This document shows, one piece after another, positions 33,242-41,305 of a DNA stretch of 41,426 nucleotides; position 1 is the first letter of the stretch, and the number at the start of each line of letters is the position of its first letter. The DNA is from an uncultured Saprospiraceae bacterium (lineage in GTDB: Bacteria; Bacteroidota; Bacteroidia; Chitinophagales; Saprospiraceae), in assembly GCA_938015805.1 (NCBI GenBank), contig CALLXF010000071.1, forward strand, positions 1 through 41,426. Reading direction: 5' to 3'. Under the pieces are notes generated by a model. It made no database searches, was not told where the DNA came from, and worked only from the letters and a program-made list of their open reading frames with translations. The position numbers and the translations under genes are program-made.

Positions 33242-33277
33242 ATTTTTTTTACTTTTTTTTTACTTTTTTTTCTTTGT
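33242..33277. repeat. Repeated T8-9 tracts separated by AC
   Basis: Three runs of eight or nine T, each separated by AC or C, lie between the divergent SET operon and restriction-remnant gene. On the minus strand this is a triple A-tract just upstream of the SET gene. It may bend DNA or be prone to slippage; no direct evidence chooses between these. Confidence 0.6.
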
Positions 33278-33372
33278 TGAAATTCAAGGAATTGATTTGA
33301 TTGGGAATCCACACTTGAGATAGATTTGTTATCCTATTTTAGCAAACGAAACACCACTAAATAAGATATCGT

Positions 33373-34851
33373 ATGTCCCTATTCCAAAAGTCCGTACTAA
33401 ACAAATACCTCAAAACCTTAGATGATACTAAAGTAAAAGCGGCTTACGGAAAGTTTATGGCGTTCTTCCATAACGAGACGATCATACAAAACATAAGAGA
33501 GGACAAAGAAGAACAGTTCCAATATGGCTTTTTACAAGAGCTATTTGACAAGGTACTGGACTATACGATAAACCCTAATCCAGACTTTAATCTTACAACG
33601 GAATTTAAGAACCTGAGAGGGGCAAAGAAAGCGGACGGGGCAATCCTTAAAGACGGCAAAGCAATAGGCGTCATAGAGCTTAAATCTACCAAGACAAAGG
33701 AACTACTAAAGATAACAGACCAGGCTTTTGGGTATAAGAATAACCATCCTACGTGTCACTATATTATCACTTCTAATTTTGAAAAATTACGCTTCTTTAT
33801 CGGGGATGCTGTAGAGTATATAGACTTTGATTTGTTTACCCTAACGGAGTCTGATTTTAAGCTTTTGTATCTATGCTTACAAAAGGACCAAGTATTAAAT
33901 GATATTCCTTTTAAGATAAAACAAGAAAGTACTTTAAAAGAAGAGGACATTACTAAGAAGCTCTATAAGGATTATTCTGCTTTTAAAAAGACCTTGTTTA
34001 ATGATATGGTCGCTAATAATCCCGAAGTTGATAAGCTTCTATTATTTGAAAAGTCGCAAAAGCTTTTAGATCGTTTCTTATTTATATTCTTTGCAGAAGA
34101 TAAAGGACTTTTACCGCCTAATTCCATTTCTGAAATTATCAATCGTTACGAGACTTTAAAAGCAGAAGATTTTGAAAAGCCACTCTATGACATCTTTAAA
34201 CAATACTTTGGGTATATAGATAAAGGAAGACCGCAAAAGGTTAAGAAAGCAGAAATATTTGCTTTTAACGGGGGACTGTTTAGACCTGATGAGTTGCTAG
34301 ATACCATTATCATTTCTGATGCTGCTCTTATCGATCATAGTAAGGTATTAACGGCTTATGATTTTGAATCAGAAGTAGATGTAAATATACTCGGTCATAT
34401 CTTTGAACATAGTCTAAACGAGATCGATCAGATGACCGCCGAACTGGAAGGCAAAGAAATTGACCGAGATCAAACAAGACGACGAAGAGATGGTGTTTTT
34501 TATACACCTAAGTACATTACTAAATACATCATAGATAATACGGTCGGTAAATTAGTAGCTACTCAAAATCAAGCAACTATGAAAGTCTTTAAGAATAATA
34601 GCAAGCGATCTTTTCCGTTTAATTATATTATAGACTCAGAGCCGTGCCGAATTGCTCTGGATACAGTAAGAGATAATATACCTTCTTTGAGAAAGGTAAA
34701 TGAACTAGGGGTCCTGAAAGGAGAGCAATTCAAAAGTAAGATCGGGTACCACAAATTTGCAAGAAATACTGTAATAGGAAGGGCAATGACGACTGCCGGC
34801 TTAAAAGAAGAAGAAGGAGATTTGGCTGTAATCATTTCCATACATAATTGA
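33373..34851 (+). CDS. Truncated type IIG restriction-modification protein: nuclease and helical parts only
   Basis: A 492-residue protein whose first 395 residues match the Eco57I-like/type IIG layout. A PD-(D/E)xK nuclease is visible (Asp88, Glu102 and Lys104 in ADGAILKDGKAIGVIELKST). It is followed by a helical connector and the region that precedes the methyltransferase (TRRRRDGVFYTPKYITKYII). The methyltransferase motifs expected next (D-PACGSG and NPPY) are absent. From about residue 396 the sequence is unrelated, about 95 residues I do not recognise (KVFKNNSKRSFPFNYII to AVIISIHN). It is therefore a deletion-fusion remnant. The nuclease triad is intact, so residual activity is possible. 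It is divergent from the SET operon. Confidence 0.8.
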   Translation: MSLFQKSVLNKYLKTLDDTKVKAAYGKFMAFFHNETIIQNIREDKEEQFQYGFLQELFDKVLDYTINPNPDFNLTTEFKNLRGAKKADGAILKDGKAIGVIELKSTKTKELLKITDQAFGYKNNHPTCHYIITSNFEKLRFFIGDAVEYIDFDLFTLTESDFKLLYLCLQKDQVLNDIPFKIKQESTLKEEDITKKLYKDYSAFKKTLFNDMVANNPEVDKLLLFEKSQKLLDRFLFIFFAEDKGLLPPNSISEIINRYETLKAEDFEKPLYDIFKQYFGYIDKGRPQKVKKAEIFAFNGGLFRPDELLDTIIISDAALIDHSKVLTAYDFESEVDVNILGHIFEHSLNEIDQMTAELEGKEIDRDQTRRRRDGVFYTPKYITKYIIDNTVGKLVATQNQATMKVFKNNSKRSFPFNYIIDSEPCRIALDTVRDNIPSLRKVNELGVLKGEQFKSKIGYHKFARNTVIGRAMTTAGLKEEEGDLAVIISIHN

Positions 34852-34858
34852 ATTAAAA

Positions 34859-34915
34859 AAATCTACTAGTGTAAACGAAGATTCTTTTAAGAATTTCGTA
34901 TATTCTAGTAGATTT
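34859..34915. repeat. 57-bp imperfect palindrome downstream of the restriction remnant
   Basis: Outer arms aaatctactag (34859-34869) and ctagtagattt (34905-34915) are perfect complements. Inner arms cgaagattctt and aagaatttcg also pair with one mismatch; only about 6 nt between them do not match. It sits 8 bp after the nuclease-remnant stop. It could be a terminator (a short T-rich stretch follows) or a recombination site. It does not show the core motifs of integron attC sites. Confidence 0.55.
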
Positions 34916-34924
34916 ATATTTTAC

Positions 34925-35155
34925 ATGGCCTTTTACTCCCTCTCATACTTAAACGCGTCACACCTACAGGAACGCATATCAGCGACCTTTGAGCATGGGG
35001 TCCACTTAGACAATAAAAAGGATGGTGAGAAATGGATGTCGCTATACGCTTATGCTAACTATGTTATTGAGCTTGTTTATAATCCAGTAGGTAATATGGT
35101 AGAAGATGCTCGGGATATTACTTTAGATGTTTATTGTGATCGGTGGGGGATTTAA
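34925..35155 (+). CDS. Small protein, 76 residues, unknown
   Basis: A 76-residue hydrophilic protein beginning MAFYSLSYLNASHLQER. It contains GVHLDNKKDGEKWMSLYAYANYVIELVYN and ends TLDVYCDRWGI. The amino acid pattern looks like a genuine compact domain, but I know no family. It starts 9 bp after the palindrome and is not obviously a piece of the truncated restriction enzyme. Confidence 0.6.
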   Translation: MAFYSLSYLNASHLQERISATFEHGVHLDNKKDGEKWMSLYAYANYVIELVYNPVGNMVEDARDITLDVYCDRWGI

Positions 35156-35266
35156 CCAATGTCGTAAAAACCTTTTAAAATATGAATGAAGATGTGAATA
35201 TTTTTTCGTTTTTAAATAAGTGGAATAATTTTTGTTTATTTTCACTATCAACACATTTTTTAAAGT

Positions 35267-36835
35267 ATGAGAAGCTTTCTTTTAGTACTAACGGTAATTC
35301 TATTCGTATTTAACTGTCTACTAGGGCAGCCAACAACAATATCACCTAGCTCTTCATTATCATGTGCATTGGAAGGATACGGTTTGAAATTTGACTATTC
35401 TCAAAACTCAAATCCCGATATTGCTTCTATCCCTAGTACTTATCACGGGACGAGCAAAAAAGATAAGAAAGTGTTTATTTGTTCGTCGCGATTGCCAGTA
35501 ATAGTAACCCCAATTGAAATAGTTGATCCGATAACCAATTCTTCATTACCGTTAGCATCAGAGAATTTCGTTTGGAAAGGTAGTATTGACGGATCTTATG
35601 GTGAGGATTTCGAAGCAAAACTAAAGGACTCAAATTTTGGATCAAATGCTACGTTTTCTGTTGAATTTACTATTGGTGACGAAGAAGTAAAAATAGAAGT
35701 TGAGGTTTATAAAGATCCTTTAATTGAATTGGATTTATCAAAAAGTGAAAGATTGTCAAAGGCTGCCTTTGACAAGAATAATCACAAATACGATAACTTC
35801 GCAACCGAATTACCTTGGAAGGTTCATTTAGGAACAGAAGAAACTGTTGAAATCATGGGTAGAAAAGTCAAGAGTCTTCAAAATATTGATTTTAATGATT
35901 ACCCCAATGAATCGATATTTGATTATACAAGTGAAACAAGGAAGTTAAACCTTAATCTCTTGAGTTTACAATCAGGTAAACAAACAAGGACTGTTGCTGC
36001 TTGTAATGAGGATATTTTTAAAATAGATTATCTTCAGAAGAAGGTCTTAAAGATTCACGTTTATGTTATTTGCGAAAGTGATGATGATGAAATTAATTAT
36101 TGTTTAGATGATCCTTATAAGGATAAGTTGTGTCAAAATATGATAACTCCTAATCATCGATGTCTTCTGCCAGGTAGTGATGGATCTTTAGACCTGTATG
36201 CTAGTCTAAAATCCTATGCAAGCCCGATGGATGAAATTGAAAAATTTGTTGGTTTAGGACATCAGAATTATATTAGAGCAGGTGGTGACGGAAAATGTGA
36301 TAGTAATATATTTAAAGCAGCTAACGATGAAGATTGTCCTGTAGTATCTCAAACTGAAGTAGAAGAATATTTAAGAGAGGCTACTGATTTATTGTATTCT
36401 ACTGCTGGAATAGAATTAGAATTAGTTTGGCACGGAGAAATAAAAAGAAATTTTGATTCAAGAAATGACGATAATAGACTTGATAGAAGTGAACAAGTTG
36501 ATCTTACAAGAGAAACAATTGGTGGGTCAACAGCCTTGGAAACAGTTGTTTTTATAGTTGATAAATTTGAGTTTGGAAGTCCTAAGGTAGGAGGTAGGGC
36601 TTTAACTGGAAATAATACACTTGCAATACAATTGAAAAATACAGGAGATGGAAGAAGATGGACTGCCATTTATGCACACGAAATTGGTCATGCCAAATGG
36701 GGAATGGCGCACCCAGAGGCATTAACTCCTCCAGTTTATGATGATAATGAGAATTTCATGAAAAAAGAATATGACGTTAACAGTGATGCGTTTATTAATT
36801 TCAAACTTTACAAATATCAATGGGATGAATTTTAG
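35267..36835 (+). CDS. Secreted protein with zinc-protease-like motif
   Basis: A 522-residue exported protein with a signal peptide (FLLVLTVILFVFNCLLGQ). The last 53 residues contain AHEIGHAKWGMAHPE, in which His471, Glu472 and His475 form an HExxH zinc motif. A Gly and a third His (His482) follow, but spacing is HExxHxxxGxxH, one residue longer than the standard metzincin HExxHxxGxxH. A candidate Met-turn, NFMKK (Met498), follows 16 residues later. The N-terminal 250 residues are beta-rich and unassigned. The next gene overlaps it by 11 bp, so the two are coupled. It is island cargo. Protease assignment is tentative. Confidence 0.65.
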   Translation: MRSFLLVLTVILFVFNCLLGQPTTISPSSSLSCALEGYGLKFDYSQNSNPDIASIPSTYHGTSKKDKKVFICSSRLPVIVTPIEIVDPITNSSLPLASENFVWKGSIDGSYGEDFEAKLKDSNFGSNATFSVEFTIGDEEVKIEVEVYKDPLIELDLSKSERLSKAAFDKNNHKYDNFATELPWKVHLGTEETVEIMGRKVKSLQNIDFNDYPNESIFDYTSETRKLNLNLLSLQSGKQTRTVAACNEDIFKIDYLQKKVLKIHVYVICESDDDEINYCLDDPYKDKLCQNMITPNHRCLLPGSDGSLDLYASLKSYASPMDEIEKFVGLGHQNYIRAGGDGKCDSNIFKAANDEDCPVVSQTEVEEYLREATDLLYSTAGIELELVWHGEIKRNFDSRNDDNRLDRSEQVDLTRETIGGSTALETVVFIVDKFEFGSPKVGGRALTGNNTLAIQLKNTGDGRRWTAIYAHEIGHAKWGMAHPEALTPPVYDDNENFMKKEYDVNSDAFINFKLYKYQWDEF

Positions 36836-37505
36836 ATTGATGTTAGTTCTCTGTATTCTTTTTATTTCTTGCCATTCTAAAAAAGCTATCAATCAAGTTG
36901 AGGGTAAAAAAGACAAACTAATAGACGCTAGCTCTGCTAATATAGATTGTCTAATATTCTTAGAAAGATATGAAAAAGGAATGTTGGAAAATATAGACTA
37001 TCTAGAATTATTTCATTTTGATAATGAAATAATTGGAACAAATTTAAAGAGCTTCAATAAATGTGTTACGGCAAATTTAACAGAGAGAGTGGATTCGAGT
37101 TTTTCTCTTTTTTTAAAGGATGTTTTAATAGAATACTATCCGGGAAATAAAAAAGACCTTAAACTTCTTTTTAATATTACTCGCATTGAATATCTCCAAA
37201 GTTCAAAATCTATCGAGCTCTATCTTGCTCTTTTGGACAAAGAATTTGGCCCAGATGAAAAGAATCACATTCTTTTAACACCATCGTCTAAAGCTATTAA
37301 TTGTTTGCGAGAAAGAATTACTTCCATTCAAGGTTTATCGTTTGATGAATATATTTCGAAGGAGGTAAATGAACTATTAAAAACAAAACAACTTAAGAAT
37401 TACGACATTTCAGATGATTTAGTTTTTAATAAGTTTGCAAGAATAGTTATTGAAAAAGCTATACAGGATGAAAAAGTAATGTTCAAGTTTAAGGAATATA
37501 ACTAA
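36825..37505 (+). CDS. Lipoprotein of unknown function, island cargo
   Basis: About 226 residues from ATG 36825 (MNFRLMLVLCILFISCHSKK), chosen because it gives a lipoprotein leader with Cys16; an in-frame upstream ATG at 36771 lies deep within the preceding gene and is unlikely. The mature part is helical and lysine/glutamate-rich, without recognised motifs. It overlaps the protease-like gene by 11 bp and lies 29 bp before the T9SS gene, so these three appear to be one unit. Confidence 0.7.
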   Translation: MNFRLMLVLCILFISCHSKKAINQVEGKKDKLIDASSANIDCLIFLERYEKGMLENIDYLELFHFDNEIIGTNLKSFNKCVTANLTERVDSSFSLFLKDVLIEYYPGNKKDLKLLFNITRIEYLQSSKSIELYLALLDKEFGPDEKNHILLTPSSKAINCLRERITSIQGLSFDEYISKEVNELLKTKQLKNYDISDDLVFNKFARIVIEKAIQDEKVMFKFKEYN

Positions 37506-37534
37506 ATAATTAAAAAACTTTTAAAGTGAGAAAT

Positions 37535-39958
37535 ATGTTTTCTAGAAAAGCGCTGAGCAGTTTATTCATATTAACTTATTTTATTGGTTTTAGTCAGATT
37601 CAACCATCAATTGTTGACCCAGAGTTTAGTTTTGAAACAGTACTGGTCGAAAACGAATCTTGTGATATAACTGCGACATTAATATTAACTCTTGATAATC
37701 CTACAGTTGCCTTTTATAAGTTGCCTTTTGAAATTGACTTAATAAATGAAAGTACTGAGGAAGAGTTTTATTATGATATGATAGATTCAGACTTTCAAAT
37801 TGATGAGCTTCCACCAGGCGAATATACCCTTGTCATTTATTTTGACGATCAGTGCACTCAGGAGTTTGAAATTGAATTATATTTTTCTTTAACAGGAATT
37901 TTAGCTGATATAAATGGAGTCCATATTTGTGGAAGCGATGGGTCAGTAACTTTATCAAATATTGTGGGCAATGAATACACTTCACTTTCAAATCTTAATA
38001 TAGAATGGTCAAAAGACGGTAAAAAAATTGACGGAGAAAGTAGTCTTAGTATTATTGTTGTTGAAGGAGGCATGTATTGTTCAAATATTACTAATAATAA
38101 TACAAATTGTGAAGAAGAATTTTGTTTTGAAATAAAAGACTATTCTTCTTTAGTAGAATTTACTCAAACTGAAGTTACTTGTTCAGAAGAATTGAATGAT
38201 GGTTCTATCTTGGTTACTAAGCTTCCGCTTTACAACTATGTTGAAATTTCATGGTCTGGTCCCGATGGATTTGTATCTGAGGATTTTCAGTTAAATAATT
38301 TGGCCTATGGAGAATATACAGCTACTATCAATATTTATAATGAAACTAATACTGAAATAATTTGCTCTTACACAAGAACTTTCTTGTTGATTTGTGATGA
38401 TTCTCCATCTATTGGAGACTGCCCTTTTTGGGTAAATATGCCTTTTACTGGCGATGGTAACATTACGGGCATTCTAGTAAGTCCTCTTGAAACTGCCATG
38501 ACTATTACAGTTTCTGTTGAAAATGATATGACAGGATGGATTTTAGAAGAAACTTATAAAATACCCTTAGTATTAAACTACCCTTTTGATAATAACAACA
38601 TATTTAATTTTGATATGTCGATTTGGCCAGAAGGACTTTACTCTATACAGTTTAGTTATGGTGGAGAAGTTTGTCACACCATCACTTATCAAATTGTTGC
38701 CGACCCGCCACCTCCGGAATGTTCAATTGGAGAAAATCATATGACATGTAAATTAGATGCTTTTGACGAACAAGGTCAACCTATAAGTTATAGAGTAGAT
38801 TTTTGTATTGATGATTGTCCAGGAGGTACAACTTTATATGCTGCATGGATACAAGGAGATCCTATTACTCCATGTCCTTCATGTATTACAGGTCATGGCT
38901 TTCAAGGTGAAGATTGTAATTTGGTTTTTTCTCAAAGAGAAGAAAATGAATTTTACTACTTTCAAAATGAATATTTATCTCCTCCTGCAATTTTTCTATC
39001 TTCAAAATCATGTTCAAATTATGAATCAGATTTGATAATAATTTCTAGGGATGAGAATTACATTGAATTAAAATCAATTAATAGGAATAGTGGTGCGGCT
39101 TCTAATAATTTAGCATCATTATTAGTCCTCCCAGAAGATCTTATGGCAAGTGGAGATTTAAAAGGTGAAATAAAAAGTTTAAAAGTCTTTGAGGCAGGAG
39201 CTATACAATATGATTTTGAATATAATTTTACCAATAGGCCTCTTTTGTTTTTAAGTTCTTCTAATTCTCAAGTTAATAATAGAAATGTTCCTCAAATAAA
39301 CTCAAGCAGTGAAAATTCTATTGAAATTGAACTAATTCAAGCTCAAGGGTCAGGGAACCCGTTTATACCATCTAGGTTAGATATTCTTGCTGTTGAAGAA
39401 GGCGAAGGTCAAATAGATGAAAGGAATTATTTCGCTTCTAGAACAGGTGTGATTTTAGGTGATGGGACTAGAGAAGTGACATTTCCAACTTCGATTGGAG
39501 TAAGTGCAGTTGTTTTATCTAATGTTGTTAGCACCTCATCAAGTCAACTCTTTTATTCAACTTTTTGTCAGACTTCAGAATACACTGGAATATTTACAGC
39601 TTTTGATGGGAGTGGTAATATTGTAACAGGTTTTGACATTGAATACATTGTAATTCAAAGTGATGAAGACTGCTCTGAGTCAGTTTTAAAAAATGAACTG
39701 GTTTCTAATAGAAATGTTTCAGAGGAGTTATTTAATGTTTTTCCAAACCCAGCTAAAAATCAAATCAATATTTCAACCGAGATTAAATCTGAGGTAGAGT
39801 TTAATATCAGATCTATCGATGGACAGTTGCTAATGACAAATTCCAGGTTCGAGACTAATATCACTATTCCTTTAAATGGTTTCCCTTCTGGGGTTATGGT
39901 TATTGAATTAAATTATGATGGCGAAGTTGAGTACAAAAGAATTATTAAGACTAGATAA
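37535..39958 (+). CDS. Large secreted protein with T9SS type A sorting domain, island cargo
   Basis: About 807 residues from ATG 37535 (MFSRKALSSLFILTYFIGFSQ); a GTG three codons upstream is also possible. After the signal peptide the protein is beta-rich, with several Ig-like or SprB-repeat-like segments and many cysteines. The last 80 residues are a type A T9SS sorting domain (VFPNPAKNQINISTE, then PSGVMVIELNYDGEV, EYKRIIKT). It is destined for surface display or release. No enzymatic domain is recognised. It is the last gene of the protease-like / lipoprotein / T9SS set and is followed by the right island end. Confidence 0.8.
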   Translation: MFSRKALSSLFILTYFIGFSQIQPSIVDPEFSFETVLVENESCDITATLILTLDNPTVAFYKLPFEIDLINESTEEEFYYDMIDSDFQIDELPPGEYTLVIYFDDQCTQEFEIELYFSLTGILADINGVHICGSDGSVTLSNIVGNEYTSLSNLNIEWSKDGKKIDGESSLSIIVVEGGMYCSNITNNNTNCEEEFCFEIKDYSSLVEFTQTEVTCSEELNDGSILVTKLPLYNYVEISWSGPDGFVSEDFQLNNLAYGEYTATINIYNETNTEIICSYTRTFLLICDDSPSIGDCPFWVNMPFTGDGNITGILVSPLETAMTITVSVENDMTGWILEETYKIPLVLNYPFDNNNIFNFDMSIWPEGLYSIQFSYGGEVCHTITYQIVADPPPPECSIGENHMTCKLDAFDEQGQPISYRVDFCIDDCPGGTTLYAAWIQGDPITPCPSCITGHGFQGEDCNLVFSQREENEFYYFQNEYLSPPAIFLSSKSCSNYESDLIIISRDENYIELKSINRNSGAASNNLASLLVLPEDLMASGDLKGEIKSLKVFEAGAIQYDFEYNFTNRPLLFLSSSNSQVNNRNVPQINSSSENSIEIELIQAQGSGNPFIPSRLDILAVEEGEGQIDERNYFASRTGVILGDGTREVTFPTSIGVSAVVLSNVVSTSSSQLFYSTFCQTSEYTGIFTAFDGSGNIVTGFDIEYIVIQSDEDCSESVLKNELVSNRNVSEELFNVFPNPAKNQINISTEIKSEVEFNIRSIDGQLLMTNSRFETNITIPLNGFPSGVMVIELNYDGEVEYKRIIKTR

Positions 39959-39980
39959 TAAATCTACATATAGAAATCTA

Positions 39981-40139
39981 TTACGCTGGATGTTTATCTT
40001 GATTTGTAGGGGATTTAAGTTCTTCCGTAGTCGCACGATCTTTTCGACTTTCCATCCAATCATTAAGCATAAACATAGCTTGATCGGTTTTAGATAGGTT
40101 TGTTCTTGGTTGTGGTTTCCAGACGTAATTTATAAGCCA
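39981..40139 (-). pseudogene. Possible C-terminal fragment of a lost gene
   Basis: A 52-residue open frame bounded by stops has the feel of real coding sequence (YVWKPQPRTNLSKTDQAMFMLNDWM, split here as YVWKPQPRTNLS and KTDQAMFMLNDW, then ESRKDRATTEELKS). It lacks a start codon near its beginning. It lies just inside the right end of the island where an integrase or other mobility gene often sits, but I cannot match it to one. Confidence 0.3.
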
Positions 40140-40173
40140 TTATACTAGAAAATCACCATTAGTCGTCACTAGG

Positions 40174-40255
40174 CCGTCACTTTGAATAAAAATAAAAAGA
40201 CCTAAACAATTGACATTCAGTCGTTTAGGTCTTAATTGGTTGTACCGAAGGCGGG
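40174..40255. repeat. Right end duplicate of the tRNA-Leu island
   Basis: Matches 30884-30976 in CCGTCACT (40174-40181), an AATAAAAA tract, a hairpin with the same core (CCTAAA/TTTAGG), and the identical 14 bp gtaccgaaggcggg (40242-40255). A second CGTCACT occurs at 40164. This copy is joined to the intact tRNA gene, so it is the tRNA-side junction of the island. Confidence 0.75.
40198..40232 (-). terminator. Hairpin terminator of the tRNA-Leu gene
   Basis: The stem agacctaaac (40198-40207) pairs with gtttaggtct (40223-40232), and a T-rich run follows on the minus strand (complement of aataaaaa). It is 10 bp downstream of the 3' end of the tRNA gene, which is transcribed leftward. Confidence 0.75.
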
Positions 40256-40324
40256 AATCGAACCCGCACGCTCGAAAGCACAGGATTTTGAATCCAGCGT
40301 GTCTACCAGTTCCACCACTTCGGC
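40243..40324 (-). tRNA. tRNA-Leu (anticodon CAA)
   Basis: The 82-nt minus-strand gene folds as a class II tRNA. The acceptor arm is GCCGAAG with CTTCGGT, the anticodon loop TTCAAAA contains CAA, a variable arm GCT-ttcg-AGC is present, and the T arm is GCGGG with TTCGATT and CCCGC. It reads the UUG leucine codon. One mismatch (T-T) is seen in the anticodon stem. CCA is not encoded. The 3' end is duplicated at 30963-30976, marking it as an island integration site. Confidence 0.93.
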
Positions 40325-40656
40325 ATTAATATAAATGCATGGCAAATGTACTACGCATATGGCAATTAATTATAACGAATTGTAAAAGACTCCGTTATTG
40401 TTTTAATCCATAATATAAAATGGATATATAGCATGATCTAAAATTTTAACGTAGAAACCCTAGTTTTTTAAAACTAGGGGATTCCCTGATGTTTTGGCAT
40501 TGTAACTCCTATAGATTTACTTATAGATACTCATCGTACCGTCAAGTTCCTAGGCGACAAAAAAATACGTATGAGCATTTATTTTAGTATGAGTGTAGGG
40601 TAAAACGTTGTTTTATACTCTTATATATATAATTCTAATTCCTAAAATGACATATT
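40325..40656. other. Intergenic region with palindromes, no gene recognised
   Basis: This 332-bp stretch between the tRNA gene and a small secreted-protein gene has no credible open frame. It contains a 22-bp perfect palindrome at 40458-40479 and an abutting GGGATTCCC at 40478-40486, plus a repeated GTATGAG at about 40573 and 40591, which are probably regulatory for the gene at 40657. Confidence 0.5.
40458..40486. promoter_or_regulatory. Perfect 22-bp palindrome with abutting GGGATTCCC
   Basis: Arms ccctagtttt (40458-40467) and aaaactaggg (40470-40479) pair perfectly around TT; overlapping them is the short palindrome GGGATTCCC (40478-40486). It lies about 170 bp upstream of the ATG at 40657. 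There is no T-run on plus that would make a terminator, so a dimeric regulator site is a likelier reading. Confidence 0.45.
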
Positions 40657-41094
40657 ATGAAAAAAGTAATTGTATTATCAGTTTTGTTTTTGGCAGCAGT
40701 GAGTACTAACTATGCACAAGCTTATGCAGGGATCGATACCCCTTATGTGAGTAGTAATGGAGCAATCAGCAGCCATAATAAAAATGATATTTCTCCCAAG
40801 AAAACCGATACACCCATTTTCATAAATGGTTCAGAATTTCAATCCGAATTAACAGGCTTAAGTCTATTACCAACACCTGCTCGAGAACAAGTAGAACTTT
40901 TAATAGAGTCTACCACGGACAAGACTTATAAAGTAGCCCTTTTTAATCAGGTTGGAACAGAATTACACTCCTTTGATATTACAGCTAATAAGGTAAAACC
41001 TATTACTGTAGAACAATATACAGCAGGGAGCTACTACTTTTTAATTTATATACCAGATGGATCGATTAAAAAGAAATTTGAAATAATAGATTAG
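40657..41094 (+). CDS. Small secreted protein with truncated T9SS-like C-terminal domain
   Basis: A 145-residue protein with a signal peptide (MKKVIVLSVLFLAAVSTNYAQ). The C-terminal 80 residues resemble a type A T9SS sorting domain (GLSLLPTPAREQVELLIES, then GTELHSFDI and AGSYYFLIYIPDGSIKKKFEI), preceded by only about 45 residues of mature protein. It is therefore almost entirely a sorting domain. A paralogue with nearly the same N-terminus follows at 41306, indicating tandem duplication. Confidence 0.75.
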   Translation: MKKVIVLSVLFLAAVSTNYAQAYAGIDTPYVSSNGAISSHNKNDISPKKTDTPIFINGSEFQSELTGLSLLPTPAREQVELLIESTTDKTYKVALFNQVGTELHSFDITANKVKPITVEQYTAGSYYFLIYIPDGSIKKKFEIID

Positions 41095-41151
41095 TGTAAA
41101 TTCGATTGACTATTTAGTTAATATAATACACCTAGATCATGTAGATAGTGG

Positions 41152-41183
41152 AGGTGATTACTAAAAAGTAATCACCTTTTTTT
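41152..41183 (+). terminator. Rho-independent terminator
   Basis: A perfect 10-bp stem, aggtgattac (41152-41161) and gtaatcacct (41168-41177), with a 6-nt loop and a following run of T. It is 57 bp after the stop of the small secreted-protein gene and separates the two tandem paralogues. Confidence 0.88.
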
Positions 41184-41305
41184 ATACCTCTCAATCTTTT
41201 AAATTCTAAAGCAGATTTTTTAATTCTGGATCGAACAAAAAACTATATCTCGAGTTTATTTGATATACATGTCTATATTTTTTTTAATAATCTAAAATTT
41301 AAATT

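Noticed and set aside
34859-34915. Integron attC site
   Set aside because: The arms lack the R and L box core sequences expected of attC sites and there is no integron integrase in the window.
36771-36824. Earlier start for the island lipoprotein gene
   Set aside because: It lies within the protease-like gene and would bury the lipoprotein leader; ATG 36825 places Cys16 in a normal lipobox.
39915-40097. Short plus-strand open frame overlapping the end of the T9SS gene
   Set aside because: It is out of frame with the T9SS gene, has no domain-like composition and overlaps the opposite-strand fragment, which looks more protein-like.
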